A DNA stretch of 21,064 nucleotides from assembly GCA_016179165.1 (NCBI GenBank), contig JACORX010000132.1:1-21064 (forward strand), written 5' to 3'. Positions within the stretch are counted from its first letter, which is position 1, and every line of letters begins with the position of its first letter. This document shows positions 1 through 6,852 of this stretch, one piece after another. The notes beneath the pieces were generated by a model. That model was given only the letters and a program-made list of their open reading frames with translations, ran no database searches and was not told where the DNA came from. A program made the position numbers and the translations under genes. The stretch comes from Candidatus Rokuibacteriota bacterium (GTDB taxonomy: Bacteria > Methylomirabilota > Methylomirabilia > Rokubacteriales > CSP1-6).

Positions 1-600
1 CTCGTGCGTGTTGACCTGCTCAGGCGTGGGTGACTTGTCCTCGTTGCCGAACAGCCCGAGCATCGGGCACGAGAGGTTCTTCGTGTACTCGATGGGGGCT
101 ACCGGCTGGTTTGGCGTGATCTCTTCCTTGGACTGGACCACGCGTCCGCCCCAGCAGTCGATCAGCGCGTCGAAGCCCTTCAGCCGGCACGCGGCCAGAA
201 ACCCGTGCCGGCCGCCGGAACAGGTGCCGAACACACCGATCTTGCCGCTGACGTAGGGCAGCGAGCGAAGGTAAATGTTCGCGCCCTCGAGATCGCCAAG
301 CACCCGGGCATCCGGGGCTCCCCCCGCTGCGCGCACCTTGGCCCCGACGTCTTCGGCAGAGCCGTGGCCCTCGCGGAAGTACAGGTTCGGCGAGATCGAC
401 ACGTAGCCGTGGTGGGCGAAGCGGCGAGTGCACTCCCGGTACCACTCGTCCCAGCCGGGCGCGTGGTGAACGAGCACCATGCCGGGAAAGGGGCCGGCGC
501 CGAGCGGCCGGGCAACGTATGCGTTGATGAGATCCCCGTTGCTTCCCCTCATGGTCACTGTCTCGGCGATCATGCCTTCGTACTGATCGGTCTGATACAT
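1..600 (-). CDS. Dienelactone hydrolase family protein (C-terminus cut by window edge)
   Basis: Alpha/beta hydrolase of the dienelactone hydrolase family; known members open the lactone ring of dienelactone in chlorocatechol breakdown or hydrolyse other esters in the cytoplasm. The first 200 codons are visible. The nucleophile elbow is FGTCSGGRHG with Cys127, as in Cys-type dienelactone hydrolases, and the likely acidic residue is Asp188 in GNEDKSPT. The catalytic His should lie beyond the left edge. The start is the ATG at 600-598, with GAGGG about 10 nt upstream. It begins only 14 nt after the stop of the enolase-superfamily gene, so the two are probably co-transcribed. The family call is firm; the substrate is unknown. 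Confidence 0.88.
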   Translation of the reverse strand, partial: MYQTDQYEGMIAETVTMRGSNGDLINAYVARPLGAGPFPGMVLVHHAPGWDEWYRECTRRFAHHGYVSISPNLYFREGHGSAEDVGAKVRAAGGAPDARVLGDLEGANIYLRSLPYVSGKIGVFGTCSGGRHGFLAACRLKGFDALIDCWGGRVVQSKEEITPNQPVAPIEYTKNLSCPMLGLFGNEDKSPTPEQVNTHE

Positions 601-614
601 GTCCGCATGCCCTC

Positions 615-1730
615 CTAGGCTTGGAACGACACGTGCGCCGCGGTCCACTGCTTCAGCAGATCGGCATCGGGTTCTTGCGCTATGCCCGGCACCCGCGATG
701 TGGCGACTTCCCCAGGGCCGCTCAGCACGATCTCGGGCTTGCCGATATCGTTCGTGTAGAAATAGGAAGAGGGAAAGATATCGCCCGGATACGTGAAGTT
801 TGGCAGCGTGGCCAATTCGGCGCAGATCGCGCCGCCGATGGCGCTCTCGAGCATGCCGCCGACCCAGCAGGGGATCTCATGTTGGGCGCAGAGCGCCTGG
901 ATATTTCGCGATGCCGTGAGCCCGCCCACGCGCGCCATCTTGATATTGACCACCTTGCAGCTCCCCAGCCGGATGGCCGCCTGGACATGCGCCAGGCTCA
1001 GCGCGCTCTCGTCCAGGCAGACGGGCGTCTCGATACGCTTCTGGAGGTCGGCGTGGTTGATGAGGCTCATCCCGTCATCGGCCAGGGGCTGTTCGATCAT
1101 GGCGAGGTGGAAGCGGTCCAGCTTTCTGAAGAGGTCGGTATCGGCCGGCGTATAGGCGGCATTGCAGTCGATGTGGAACGTGAAGCGCGGGAAGGTGGAT
1201 CGCACCGCCTCAACCATGGTCAGGTCCCAGCCCGGCCGGAACTTCAGCTTGATGCGTGGGAAGCCCTGATCGATCGCCCCCTGGATCTTCTGGAGCAGGA
1301 TATCCACGGAGTCCTGGACGCCGAAGTCGGCCCCGACGGCCACACGGTCCCGCGTGCCGCCGAGCGCTTGATGCAGGGGCAGGCCACGTCGCTTGGCGTC
1401 GAGCACCCACCAGGCGATCTCGAGAGCGGCCCGGGCGAACTGGTTACCCTTGACGAAGGCGATGCGGTCTAGAAGATCCTCAGCCGACTCGATGTCCTGG
1501 CCGATGATGCACGGCGCCATATGCTCGCGCACGGTGTGAAAGGTGGCGACGGTGTGGTCCGCTGAGTACCCGGGGATATACGGCGGGCAGCTCTCGCCCC
1601 AGGCGTAGTGATCGTCCCCCTCCATGCGTACGAGGATGGTGTCGGTAACGTGCTGGTCGGCATAGGACGTCTTCCAGACGAATGCCAGTGGCGGCTTCAC
1701 CCAGTAGATGTCGATGCGCTGGATCTTCAT
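615..1730 (-). CDS. Enolase-superfamily enzyme, N-acylamino acid racemase / o-succinylbenzoate synthase-like
   Basis: 371-residue member of the mandelate racemase/muconate lactonizing branch of the enolase superfamily, closest in motif pattern to N-succinylamino acid racemase/o-succinylbenzoate synthase. These Mg-dependent enzymes abstract a proton alpha to a carboxylate. The barrel shows KLK (Lys161, Lys163), HIDCN (Asp188), IEQPL (Glu213), CLDES (Asp240) and NIKMARVGG (Lys264), a complete catalytic and metal-binding set. I chose the ATG at 1730 because MKIQRIDIYW is a typical family N-terminus; an upstream in-frame start at 1766 would overlap the HNH gene. No menaquinone genes are nearby, so racemase or cycloisomerase activity on a catabolic substrate is more likely than menaquinone synthesis. 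It probably forms an operon with the hydrolase after it. Confidence 0.88.
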   Translation of the reverse strand: MKIQRIDIYWVKPPLAFVWKTSYADQHVTDTILVRMEGDDHYAWGESCPPYIPGYSADHTVATFHTVREHMAPCIIGQDIESAEDLLDRIAFVKGNQFARAALEIAWWVLDAKRRGLPLHQALGGTRDRVAVGADFGVQDSVDILLQKIQGAIDQGFPRIKLKFRPGWDLTMVEAVRSTFPRFTFHIDCNAAYTPADTDLFRKLDRFHLAMIEQPLADDGMSLINHADLQKRIETPVCLDESALSLAHVQAAIRLGSCKVVNIKMARVGGLTASRNIQALCAQHEIPCWVGGMLESAIGGAICAELATLPNFTYPGDIFPSSYFYTNDIGKPEIVLSGPGEVATSRVPGIAQEPDADLLKQWTAAHVSFQA

Positions 1731-1752
1731 GATCAGATCGCCCCGAGAAGGT

Positions 1753-2682
1753 TCAAGCGGCGACACCGCCGCGACGAAATCGCTTGTAGCGCATCTCTAC
1801 CAGCTCCCGCGCGGGCTGTAAGTCGTGTCGCTTCGGCACAATGATTCGGGTACCGTGAAGCGCTTGGATCCCGTGTACAAGCATGGGCCCATCGTGCTCT
1901 TCAAGGATGTCCGACCGCACCTCAAGGACATAGTCCGGCCGAAGCCCCAAGAAGTAGCGGTCGAACGCAGCGTGATGCAGAGCGCACAACGCCAGTCCGT
2001 TTCGGACGAGCGGTTCTCCGGCTGGCTCCGCGTCTGCGACGATATGAGCCGCGTCTAGGAGCTCTTCATGGCGCAGACTGCAGAACGCACACTGGCGCCG
2101 ATAGGCATCGAGCACGCGTTCGCGAAAGCCTCTCTGGTGGAGCCGAGCTCGGACGGTCGCCGTTACGTACATCCGACGGGCCGTGTCTTCATCCTCTCGG
2201 ATCTGGTGCTCCCGAGGGGCAGCCCTGAGACGAAGATGTTCAGCGTCATCGATCGCGACTGTAAACGCAAGATCGCCCGGTTCATCACCGACAACGAAGA
2301 CGGGCCACGCCGCGAGGTACTTTCCCTTCACTACTCCATGGAAGTAGATCAGAGGGAGCCGGAGTTCCATGGCCAATCGCAGGCCGCGGTTATCAGGATG
2401 AGTAGGATCGGTGCCGCGATACCGGTAACGGAGGAGCCCATTCGCTCCGAATGAATCATCATAGGGGCCTGCTGGTGCCGTCGTGATGGACAAGGGCACG
2501 CCGCGAAGCACCTGGGGTTTGAAGATGCCTTGCGGACCCACGAGCGGAATGCGGACACCATCCAGGATGAACCCTACAGACAGGGCGCTGCGTGGAAGAA
2601 CATCGCCGCTGCGATTTACCTGGTCCTTCAGCCACTCGAAAGCGGCCGCCCTTACCCGGGCGTCCCGCTCCGTATCATCCAC
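1753..2682 (-). CDS. HNH endonuclease, predicted restriction endonuclease (COG3440-like)
   Basis: 309-residue protein with a C-terminal HNH nuclease domain: CAFC (198-201), DAAHI (210-214), Asn228 and NGLALCALHH with Cys233 and His236-His237. The N-terminal 150 residues hold the conserved run RYRYRGTDP (85-93), then PLIYFHGV and AAWPVFVV. This architecture is known from predicted restriction endonucleases, some of which target modified DNA; the modification read here is unknown. The start is GTG at 2682, the first start after an in-frame TGA, without a clear Shine-Dalgarno site. The stretch is visibly less GC-rich than the genes around it, consistent with acquisition by transfer. No methyltransferase or other restriction subunit is nearby, which favours a stand-alone type IV-like nuclease. 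It ends 22 nt before the next gene on the same strand. Confidence 0.82.
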   Translation of the reverse strand: MDDTERDARVRAAAFEWLKDQVNRSGDVLPRSALSVGFILDGVRIPLVGPQGIFKPQVLRGVPLSITTAPAGPYDDSFGANGLLRYRYRGTDPTHPDNRGLRLAMELRLPLIYFHGVVKGKYLAAWPVFVVGDEPGDLAFTVAIDDAEHLRLRAAPREHQIREDEDTARRMYVTATVRARLHQRGFRERVLDAYRRQCAFCSLRHEELLDAAHIVADAEPAGEPLVRNGLALCALHHAAFDRYFLGLRPDYVLEVRSDILEEHDGPMLVHGIQALHGTRIIVPKRHDLQPARELVEMRYKRFRRGGVAA

Positions 2683-2835
2683 AGAGGTTACTCAAGGAAC
2701 TCACGGCTTTTGCTTTGCCATGGGAGCACGATGTTAGTCGAATCTACACAGAGACGGCAAGCGACAGAAAGGATGATGCCTCTGCGGCCAGTTCGGGCGG
2801 TCCGTCCACGACGCGCTGAAGCCGGTGTGATCTAG

Positions 2836-2868
2836 GGGCCCCCCGCGACGCTCGAGAGCGGGGGGCCC
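2836..2868. terminator. GC-rich perfect inverted repeat, possible bidirectional terminator or operator
   Basis: An 11-bp perfect stem (2836-2846 pairing with 2858-2868) with an 11-nt loop lies in the 236-bp gap between the divergent HNH and monooxygenase genes. It has no T tract on either side, so it is not a canonical intrinsic terminator. Because it sits upstream of both genes, an operator or structured leader is equally possible. Nothing else is recognisable between 2683 and 2918. Confidence 0.35.
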
Positions 2869-2918
2869 GCGCGGCCCGCGTTTATGTTTGCCGGCCGCCT
2901 ATGATAAGGTGAGCGGCC

Positions 2919-4361
2919 ATGCGCAGCGGAAGCGCGTACGTCGCCGCTCTGAGGGATGGCCGGGCCGTGTATCTCGACGGCGAGCTGGTCAAGGACGTCA
3001 CGGTCCATCCCGCGTTTGCCGAGCCGATCAAGTCGATCGCCCGGACGTACGACCGCGCGCGCGCGGCCGCGACGGATCCGGCGCTCACCTTCGCCGAGCC
3101 GGGAACCGGCCGGCGCTACAGCAACATGTGGCTCGTCCCGCGCTCGGCCGAGGATCTCGGCGCGCGGCGGCGGGTCCACCGTTTCTGGGCGGAGCCCTCG
3201 TACGGACTGATGGGCCGCACGCCCGACCACGTCGCGAGCGTGTTGAGGGCGTTCGCGGCGTGGCGCCAGCTCTTCGACCGGGGCGGGGCGCGCTTCGGCG
3301 ACCACGTCGTGCGGTGCTACGAGCGCGCGCGCGACGAGGATCTCTACGTCACCTACGCGATCGTGCCGCCGCAGATCGATCGCTCGCAGCCCGCCCATCG
3401 GCAACCTGAGCCGTTTCTCTATCCGGGGGTCGTGGCCGAGCGTGAGGGCGGCATCGTCGTCCGCGGCGCCCAGGCCATCGCGACCTCCGCGGTGCTCGCG
3501 GACTGGCTGTTCCTCAGCTACATCACGCCGCTGGTGCCGGGCGATGAGGACTACGCGCTGTCGTTCGTCGTGCCGATCGCCGCCGAGGGCCTGCGCCTCT
3601 ACCCGCGGCGGCCCTTCGCCGCGATCGCGACGAGCATCTACGACTACCCGCTCTCCTCGCGCTTCGACGAGGTAGACGCGACGGTCGTATTCCACGACGT
3701 GTTCGTGCCCTCGGAGCAGGTCTTCATTTACCGGAACGTGGACCTCGTCAACGCCCAGTTCCACGAGTCGCCCTCGCACACGCTCGCCAACTTTCAGTCG
3801 CTCGTGCGCTTCTCGGTGAAGCTCGAGTTCATGGCCGGGCTCGCCATGAAGCTCGTCGAGCTCCACAGCAACGAGAAGAACGCGGCCGCCCAGGCCACGC
3901 TCGGCGGCGACATCGCCGCGCTCTGCGCGAGCTTCGATGCGCTGGTCCAGGCGGCCGAACGTGGCCCCCTGGTTGTGGGCGGCGTCGCCCGCCCGCACCC
4001 CCAGTACATCTACGCCGGGATGAGCCTCCAGCGCCGGCTCATCGTGGACATGATGCGGACGCTCCGCGAGCTGGCGGGCGGCGCGTTCCAGGCCGTGCCC
4101 TCGTCCGAGGCAAGCTTCACAAGCCCGGAGACCCGGGCGGACACGGAGCGCTACTACCGGTCGGGCGTGGCGAGCGCGCGCGACCGGATCAAGCTCATCA
4201 AGCTCATCTGGGACTTCGTCGGCACCGAGTTCGGCGGCCGTCAGCTCCAGTACGAAATGTTCTACTCGGCTGCGCAACCCGTGGTGAACACCCGGATGTT
4301 CAAGGCCTACGATTGGCCGGCGGCCAAGGCCGCCGTCGATCGCTGCCTCGGCGAATACTGA
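2919..4361 (+). CDS. hpaB: 4-hydroxyphenylacetate 3-hydroxylase-type monooxygenase, large (FADH2-using) subunit
   Basis: 480-residue protein of the HpaB/HpaH family, which uses FADH2 from a separate reductase to ortho-hydroxylate phenols; the fold resembles acyl-CoA dehydrogenases. The N-terminus (GRAVYLDGELVKDVTVHPAF, 14-33) and the central segment with DVFVPSEQVF followed by the helical C-terminus ending in FGGRQLQYEMFYSAAQPVV match the family in order and length. The ATG at 2919 follows AAGGTGAG at a good distance. No small reductase subunit (HpaC) is adjacent, so reduced flavin must come from elsewhere. The same family includes radical 4-hydroxybutyryl-CoA dehydratase, but I see no iron-sulfur cysteine set. 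The gene symbol marks the family, not a proven substrate. Confidence 0.82.
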   Translation: MRSGSAYVAALRDGRAVYLDGELVKDVTVHPAFAEPIKSIARTYDRARAAATDPALTFAEPGTGRRYSNMWLVPRSAEDLGARRRVHRFWAEPSYGLMGRTPDHVASVLRAFAAWRQLFDRGGARFGDHVVRCYERARDEDLYVTYAIVPPQIDRSQPAHRQPEPFLYPGVVAEREGGIVVRGAQAIATSAVLADWLFLSYITPLVPGDEDYALSFVVPIAAEGLRLYPRRPFAAIATSIYDYPLSSRFDEVDATVVFHDVFVPSEQVFIYRNVDLVNAQFHESPSHTLANFQSLVRFSVKLEFMAGLAMKLVELHSNEKNAAAQATLGGDIAALCASFDALVQAAERGPLVVGGVARPHPQYIYAGMSLQRRLIVDMMRTLRELAGGAFQAVPSSEASFTSPETRADTERYYRSGVASARDRIKLIKLIWDFVGTEFGGRQLQYEMFYSAAQPVVNTRMFKAYDWPAAKAAVDRCLGEY

Positions 4362-4461
4362 GCCCGTGGCCACGCTCGGCCTCGTGAAGATCGGCGCCCT
4401 TGCGGCTGCCGCGATCTATGCGATGGCTGAGAGGACGGGCCGACCAGGCGGACGACGACGC

Positions 4462-4650
4462 TTAGCGGGAAGCGCTAACCGGTTTGGCTAGCTTGAGACC
4501 ATAGCGACTGGCCAGCTTCTCGGCCTCGCTCCGGGGCAGAGGTCGAGCCGGGCGGCCACGGCGGGTTTTCTGACGATCGCGCCGTACGGTATGAATCCAC
4601 TCCAGCGACGGGCTCTTCCGTTTCGCCGGCTGGCGCCTAGAGCTCTTCAT
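4462..4650 (-). CDS. Small basic protein downstream of and overlapping PIN toxin, candidate antitoxin
   Basis: 62-residue basic protein starting 14 nt before the end of the PIN gene, on the same strand, with GGGG just ahead of the ATG at 4650. The segment SLEWIHTVRRDRQKTRRG (15-32) resembles the short proteins, typically carrying LEWIRxIRxxxYExTKG, that follow this PIN subfamily in many genomes. By position it would be the antitoxin or a regulatory partner. The toxin-first order is the reverse of classical vapBC. The TAA stop lies in a small perfect hairpin (4462-4467 with 4473-4478). The C-terminal part, rich in Arg and Lys, is less typical and may be partly degenerate. Confidence 0.55.
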   Translation of the reverse strand: MKSSRRQPAKRKSPSLEWIHTVRRDRQKTRRGRPARPLPRSEAEKLASRYGLKLAKPVSASR

Positions 4651-5110
4651 CCCCGATCTCCCATGGAGAGACTATATCAAGGAGCGCGAGGTTCTCGCGA
4701 AGGTTGATGGCGTTGATCTGCCGCCGGCGCTCGACGTTGACCATATGGCAGAAGTTCCATGAGACCACGGTATGGATTCCGTTGACCGTTGCGACGGAAA
4801 TGTGCCGCGCATCGTACTCGCCGTTGGTGGGCATCGCTCCGGAGGCCATGTACAGCCGCGCGAGCTCGAGGCTCTCGGCGGATTCCTCGATCACGGTGAC
4901 CCCGCTCCTGCGCAGCTCCCCCATGATCCGCCCTCTCACCGCCTCCGGGGCCCGATCGACTTCCTCGAGAACGAGAGTGGATATGAAACCCTCCCAGCGT
5001 TCTCGAGCCAGCCCGTCGAGAACCCGCCGGGTTACGAGTAGGCGTTCGGTCGGACCGGGATCGCAGACCGCGCCGAAGACGGAAGTGTCGAGATAGACCC
5101 TGGCCTTCAC
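4637..5110 (-). CDS. PIN-domain ribonuclease, type II toxin-like
   Basis: 157-residue single-domain PIN protein. PIN domains are Mg-dependent ribonucleases; VapC-type toxins cleave tRNA or rRNA when freed from an antitoxin. Acidic residues are visible: Asp8 in VYLDTS, Glu49/Glu50 in LVLEEV and Asp100 in EYDARHISVATVNGI. The fourth site is the subfamily-typical WNF (118-120) before CHMVNV, where VapC usually has Asp. The start is GTG at 5110 with no obvious ribosome site. The small basic gene begins inside its last codons, so translation is probably coupled. Expected to be cytoplasmic. Toxin function is inferred from the family and the gene pair, not shown. Confidence 0.8.
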   Translation of the reverse strand: MKARVYLDTSVFGAVCDPGPTERLLVTRRVLDGLARERWEGFISTLVLEEVDRAPEAVRGRIMGELRRSGVTVIEESAESLELARLYMASGAMPTNGEYDARHISVATVNGIHTVVSWNFCHMVNVERRRQINAINLRENLALLDIVSPWEIGDEEL

Positions 5111-5224
5111 GGGAGAAGCTTGGCATCTTGCCGGTGCACCTGGGAAGAAGGGAGGGCCATTGCGCCCAAGCTAGCCGTGGCTTTGTTCTCGGATCAATGT
5201 CCACAGTTGGAGACACCCTTGGAG
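5111..5224. other. Intergenic stretch between PIN gene and repeat copy A
   Basis: Together with the repeat and gene fragment that follow, this forms a gap of about 320 bp without an intact gene (5111-5429). I see no convincing ORF, RNA gene or strong promoter in this first part. It presumably holds the minus-strand promoter of the PIN gene. Confidence 0.4.
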
Positions 5225-5252
5225 CATTGACAAGGTGCGGGGGCGCGGCGAG
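5225..5252 (+). repeat. Dispersed repeat, copy A (truncated)
   Basis: 28 bp beginning CATTGACAAGGTGCGGG and ending GCGCGGCGAG, matching copy B at 8151, copy C at 9992 and copy D at 12005. Copy A stops at GCGAG and runs straight into a piece of a Gfo/Idh/MocA gene, so it lost the ACTTGG(G/C)CCGTGGA half found in the other three. Confidence 0.75.
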
Positions 5253-5383
5253 TATCTCGTGGAGAAGCTCGAGACGAAGGCGGGCTGGAGCGCGTCCCAG
5301 CCCGACGAGGACTGGATGACCGGCTTCCCGCAGGAGATCCAGGACTTCGTGGAGTCGATCGCGCACGGCCGCGAGCCGCTCTC
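5250..5383 (+). pseudogene. Fragment of a Gfo/Idh/MocA-family oxidoreductase gene
   Basis: This 134-bp stretch aligns without gaps to 9567-9700 of the intact oxidoreductase gene, with about 13 mismatches by eye, most of them at third codon positions. The encoded piece runs from EYLVEKLETKAGWS to AHGREPLS. The N-terminal NAD-binding domain and the last 35 residues are missing. Because the differences are largely synonymous, it derives from a formerly functional paralog rather than being a recent copy of the gene at 8613. The frame remains open into the downstream monooxygenase, but that gene has its own start and ribosome site. Confidence 0.8.
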
Positions 5384-5416
5384 CGCGCGCCGAGCGATCG
5401 GCATCGCACCGGGCAT

Positions 5417-5425
5417 GGGGGAGGA
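5417..5425 (+). promoter_or_regulatory. Ribosome binding site fixing the monooxygenase start
   Basis: GGGGGAGGA about 5 nt before the ATG at 5430. It separates the real gene from the upstream in-frame oxidoreductase fragment, which would otherwise look like a 65-residue N-terminal extension. Confidence 0.7.
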
Positions 5426-5429
5426 GATC

Positions 5430-6482
5430 ATGGACTTCGGGGTCGGGGTCGTCTCGGCGGTGGACTCGTGGAAGGTGGCCCAGCGGGCGGAGGCGCTCGG
5501 CTTCTCGCACGTGTGGTTCGCCGACACGCAGCTGATCTGCGCGGACGTCTTCGTCGCGATGGCGCTGGCGGCGGAGAAGACATCGAGGATCCGCCTGGGC
5601 ACGGGCGTGCTGGTGCCCACCAACCGGATCGCTCCGGTGGCTGCGGCGGCGATCGCGTCGCTTTCCCGGTTGGCCCCCGGCCGCATCGACGTCGGCGTCG
5701 GTACCGGCTACACGGCGCGCAATACCATGGGGCTGCCCGCCATGAAGATCGCCGACATGCGCGAGTACCTGCGCGTCGTGCGGGCGCTGCTCCGGAACGA
5801 GATGGTCGAGTGGGAGGCTGAGGGCGTCCGACGAAAGATCCGCTTCCTGAACCCCGAGGCCGGGCTCATCGACCTCCAGGCGGCGGTGCCCCTGCACGTG
5901 TCGGCCTTCGGCCCGCGCGGGCGGGCCCTCGCCGCCGAGGTGGCCGATGGCTGGATGATCTTCGTCGGGCGGGTGTCGAGCGGCGTGCGCGATGTCGGCG
6001 CCATGGTCGAGGCGTGCCGCGCGGCCGGGCGGGCGCCGGAGCGGTTGTACAAGACGGCGTTCACCATGGGTTGCGTGCTCGCGCCGGGTGAGCCTGGTGA
6101 CAGCGCGCGCGCTCGCGCCCAGGCCGGCCCGTTCGCGCTGACCTTCTATCACTCGCTGATGGATGGCTCACTCACGATGCGGGTGCCGTCGGCGTTCCGG
6201 CAGGCCGTCGAGGAGTACCGGCGCATGTACGAGGCCTACGAACCGGCGGACGCGCGGTACCTGACGCTCCACCGTGGCCACTTCATGTTCGTCCGCCCCG
6301 ACGAGCAGCGCTTTCTCGACGCCTCCATCCTGCGTGACATGACGTTCACCGGGACCGTGGCCGAGCTGCGCGAGCGTATCCGTACCCTCGGTGACGCGGG
6401 CTACCAGCAGTTCGCCGTGTTCGTGCCCCCGGACCAGGAAGACGCGCTGGACGACTGGGCCCGCGTGATGGACGGCCTGTAG
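5430..6482 (+). CDS. LLM-class (luciferase-like) flavin monooxygenase, F420-type
   Basis: 350-residue TIM-barrel protein of the bacterial luciferase-like family, close in style to F420-dependent methylenetetrahydromethanopterin reductase-like oxidoreductases. Typical elements: the N-terminal strand MDFGVGVV, SHVWFADTQ (about 30-38), RLGTGVLVPTNR (about 55-66) and GRIDVGVGTGYTARNTMG (about 88-105), the last being the cofactor-phosphate region. Such enzymes oxidise or reduce small organic substrates with reduced FMN or F420; the cofactor cannot be settled from sequence alone. An in-frame upstream extension exists, but it is a fragment of an unrelated gene, and the strong ribosome site before 5430 supports this start. 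A degenerate YbaK gene follows. Confidence 0.87.
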   Translation: MDFGVGVVSAVDSWKVAQRAEALGFSHVWFADTQLICADVFVAMALAAEKTSRIRLGTGVLVPTNRIAPVAAAAIASLSRLAPGRIDVGVGTGYTARNTMGLPAMKIADMREYLRVVRALLRNEMVEWEAEGVRRKIRFLNPEAGLIDLQAAVPLHVSAFGPRGRALAAEVADGWMIFVGRVSSGVRDVGAMVEACRAAGRAPERLYKTAFTMGCVLAPGEPGDSARARAQAGPFALTFYHSLMDGSLTMRVPSAFRQAVEEYRRMYEAYEPADARYLTLHRGHFMFVRPDEQRFLDASILRDMTFTGTVAELRERIRTLGDAGYQQFAVFVPPDQEDALDDWARVMDGL

Positions 6483-6568
6483 CCGGGTCAATCTTGAGTA
6501 GATACTTCAGGGCTGGGGGAGCCGGCCGGCGCCGCCGGAAGGGCGGCATGCTGCTGGGACATGGGGAA

Positions 6569-6818
6569 ATGGGAGCGCGGACCCCGGTCACCGAGCGTCT
6601 GGAGTGCTGGCTTCGCGAGGCCGGCGTCGCCTTCGAGATCGTCGAGCACGCGCCCGTGCACACCAGCGAGGAGGCCGCGCGCGCGGGGCACCCGGCTCGA
6701 GGAGGGGGCGAAGGCGCTCGTGGTGCGTGCCGAGGACCGCTACGTGCACCTCGTCCTGCCCGCCCATCTCAGGGCCACAACGCGCTGCTCCGTTTGCCGC
6801 TTCGCCCGGCCCGCCTAG
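6569..6818 (+). pseudogene. YbaK/EbsC-type aminoacyl-tRNA deacylase, frameshifted and truncated
   Basis: Translation from the ATG at 6569 gives TPVTERLECWLREAGVAFEI and then APVHTSEEAARA, typical of the YbaK/EbsC (prolyl-tRNA editing) domain start. After a GC-dinucleotide run near 6678-6692 the homology moves to another frame, which reads RGTRLEEGAKALVVRAEDRY then VHLVLPA. The shift fits a 2-base loss (or 1-base gain) in the GCGCGCGCG run. After VLPAHLR the sequence departs from the family and stops at 6818, so roughly the C-terminal half (normal length about 155-165 residues) is absent. It is therefore broken twice. A sequencing error could explain the shift but not the truncation. Confidence 0.72.
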
Positions 6819-6852
6819 CCCACCGCATGGTCACCGGATCAGGAGAGCCCTC

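Noticed and set aside
2832..4373. Long minus-strand reading frame opposite the hpaB-type gene
   Set aside because: It has Arg/Glu/Val-rich composition typical of antisense frames in GC-rich DNA, and the plus strand has clear family homology.
4366..4488. Small GTG-started plus-strand reading frame after the hpaB-type gene
   Set aside because: About 40 residues with Ala-rich then Arg-rich sequence, no family likeness, and it overlaps the end of the small partner gene of the PIN toxin.
5235..5429. 65-residue N-terminal extension of the LLM monooxygenase
   Set aside because: The extension is a piece of an unrelated Gfo/Idh/MocA protein, and a strong ribosome site precedes the ATG at 5430, where family homology begins.
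6604..6852. 83-residue N-terminal extension of the acyl-CoA dehydrogenase
   Set aside because: It is low-complexity Arg-rich sequence read in a wrong frame over the YbaK remnant; the GTG at 6853 has AGGAGAG upstream and starts the family homology.
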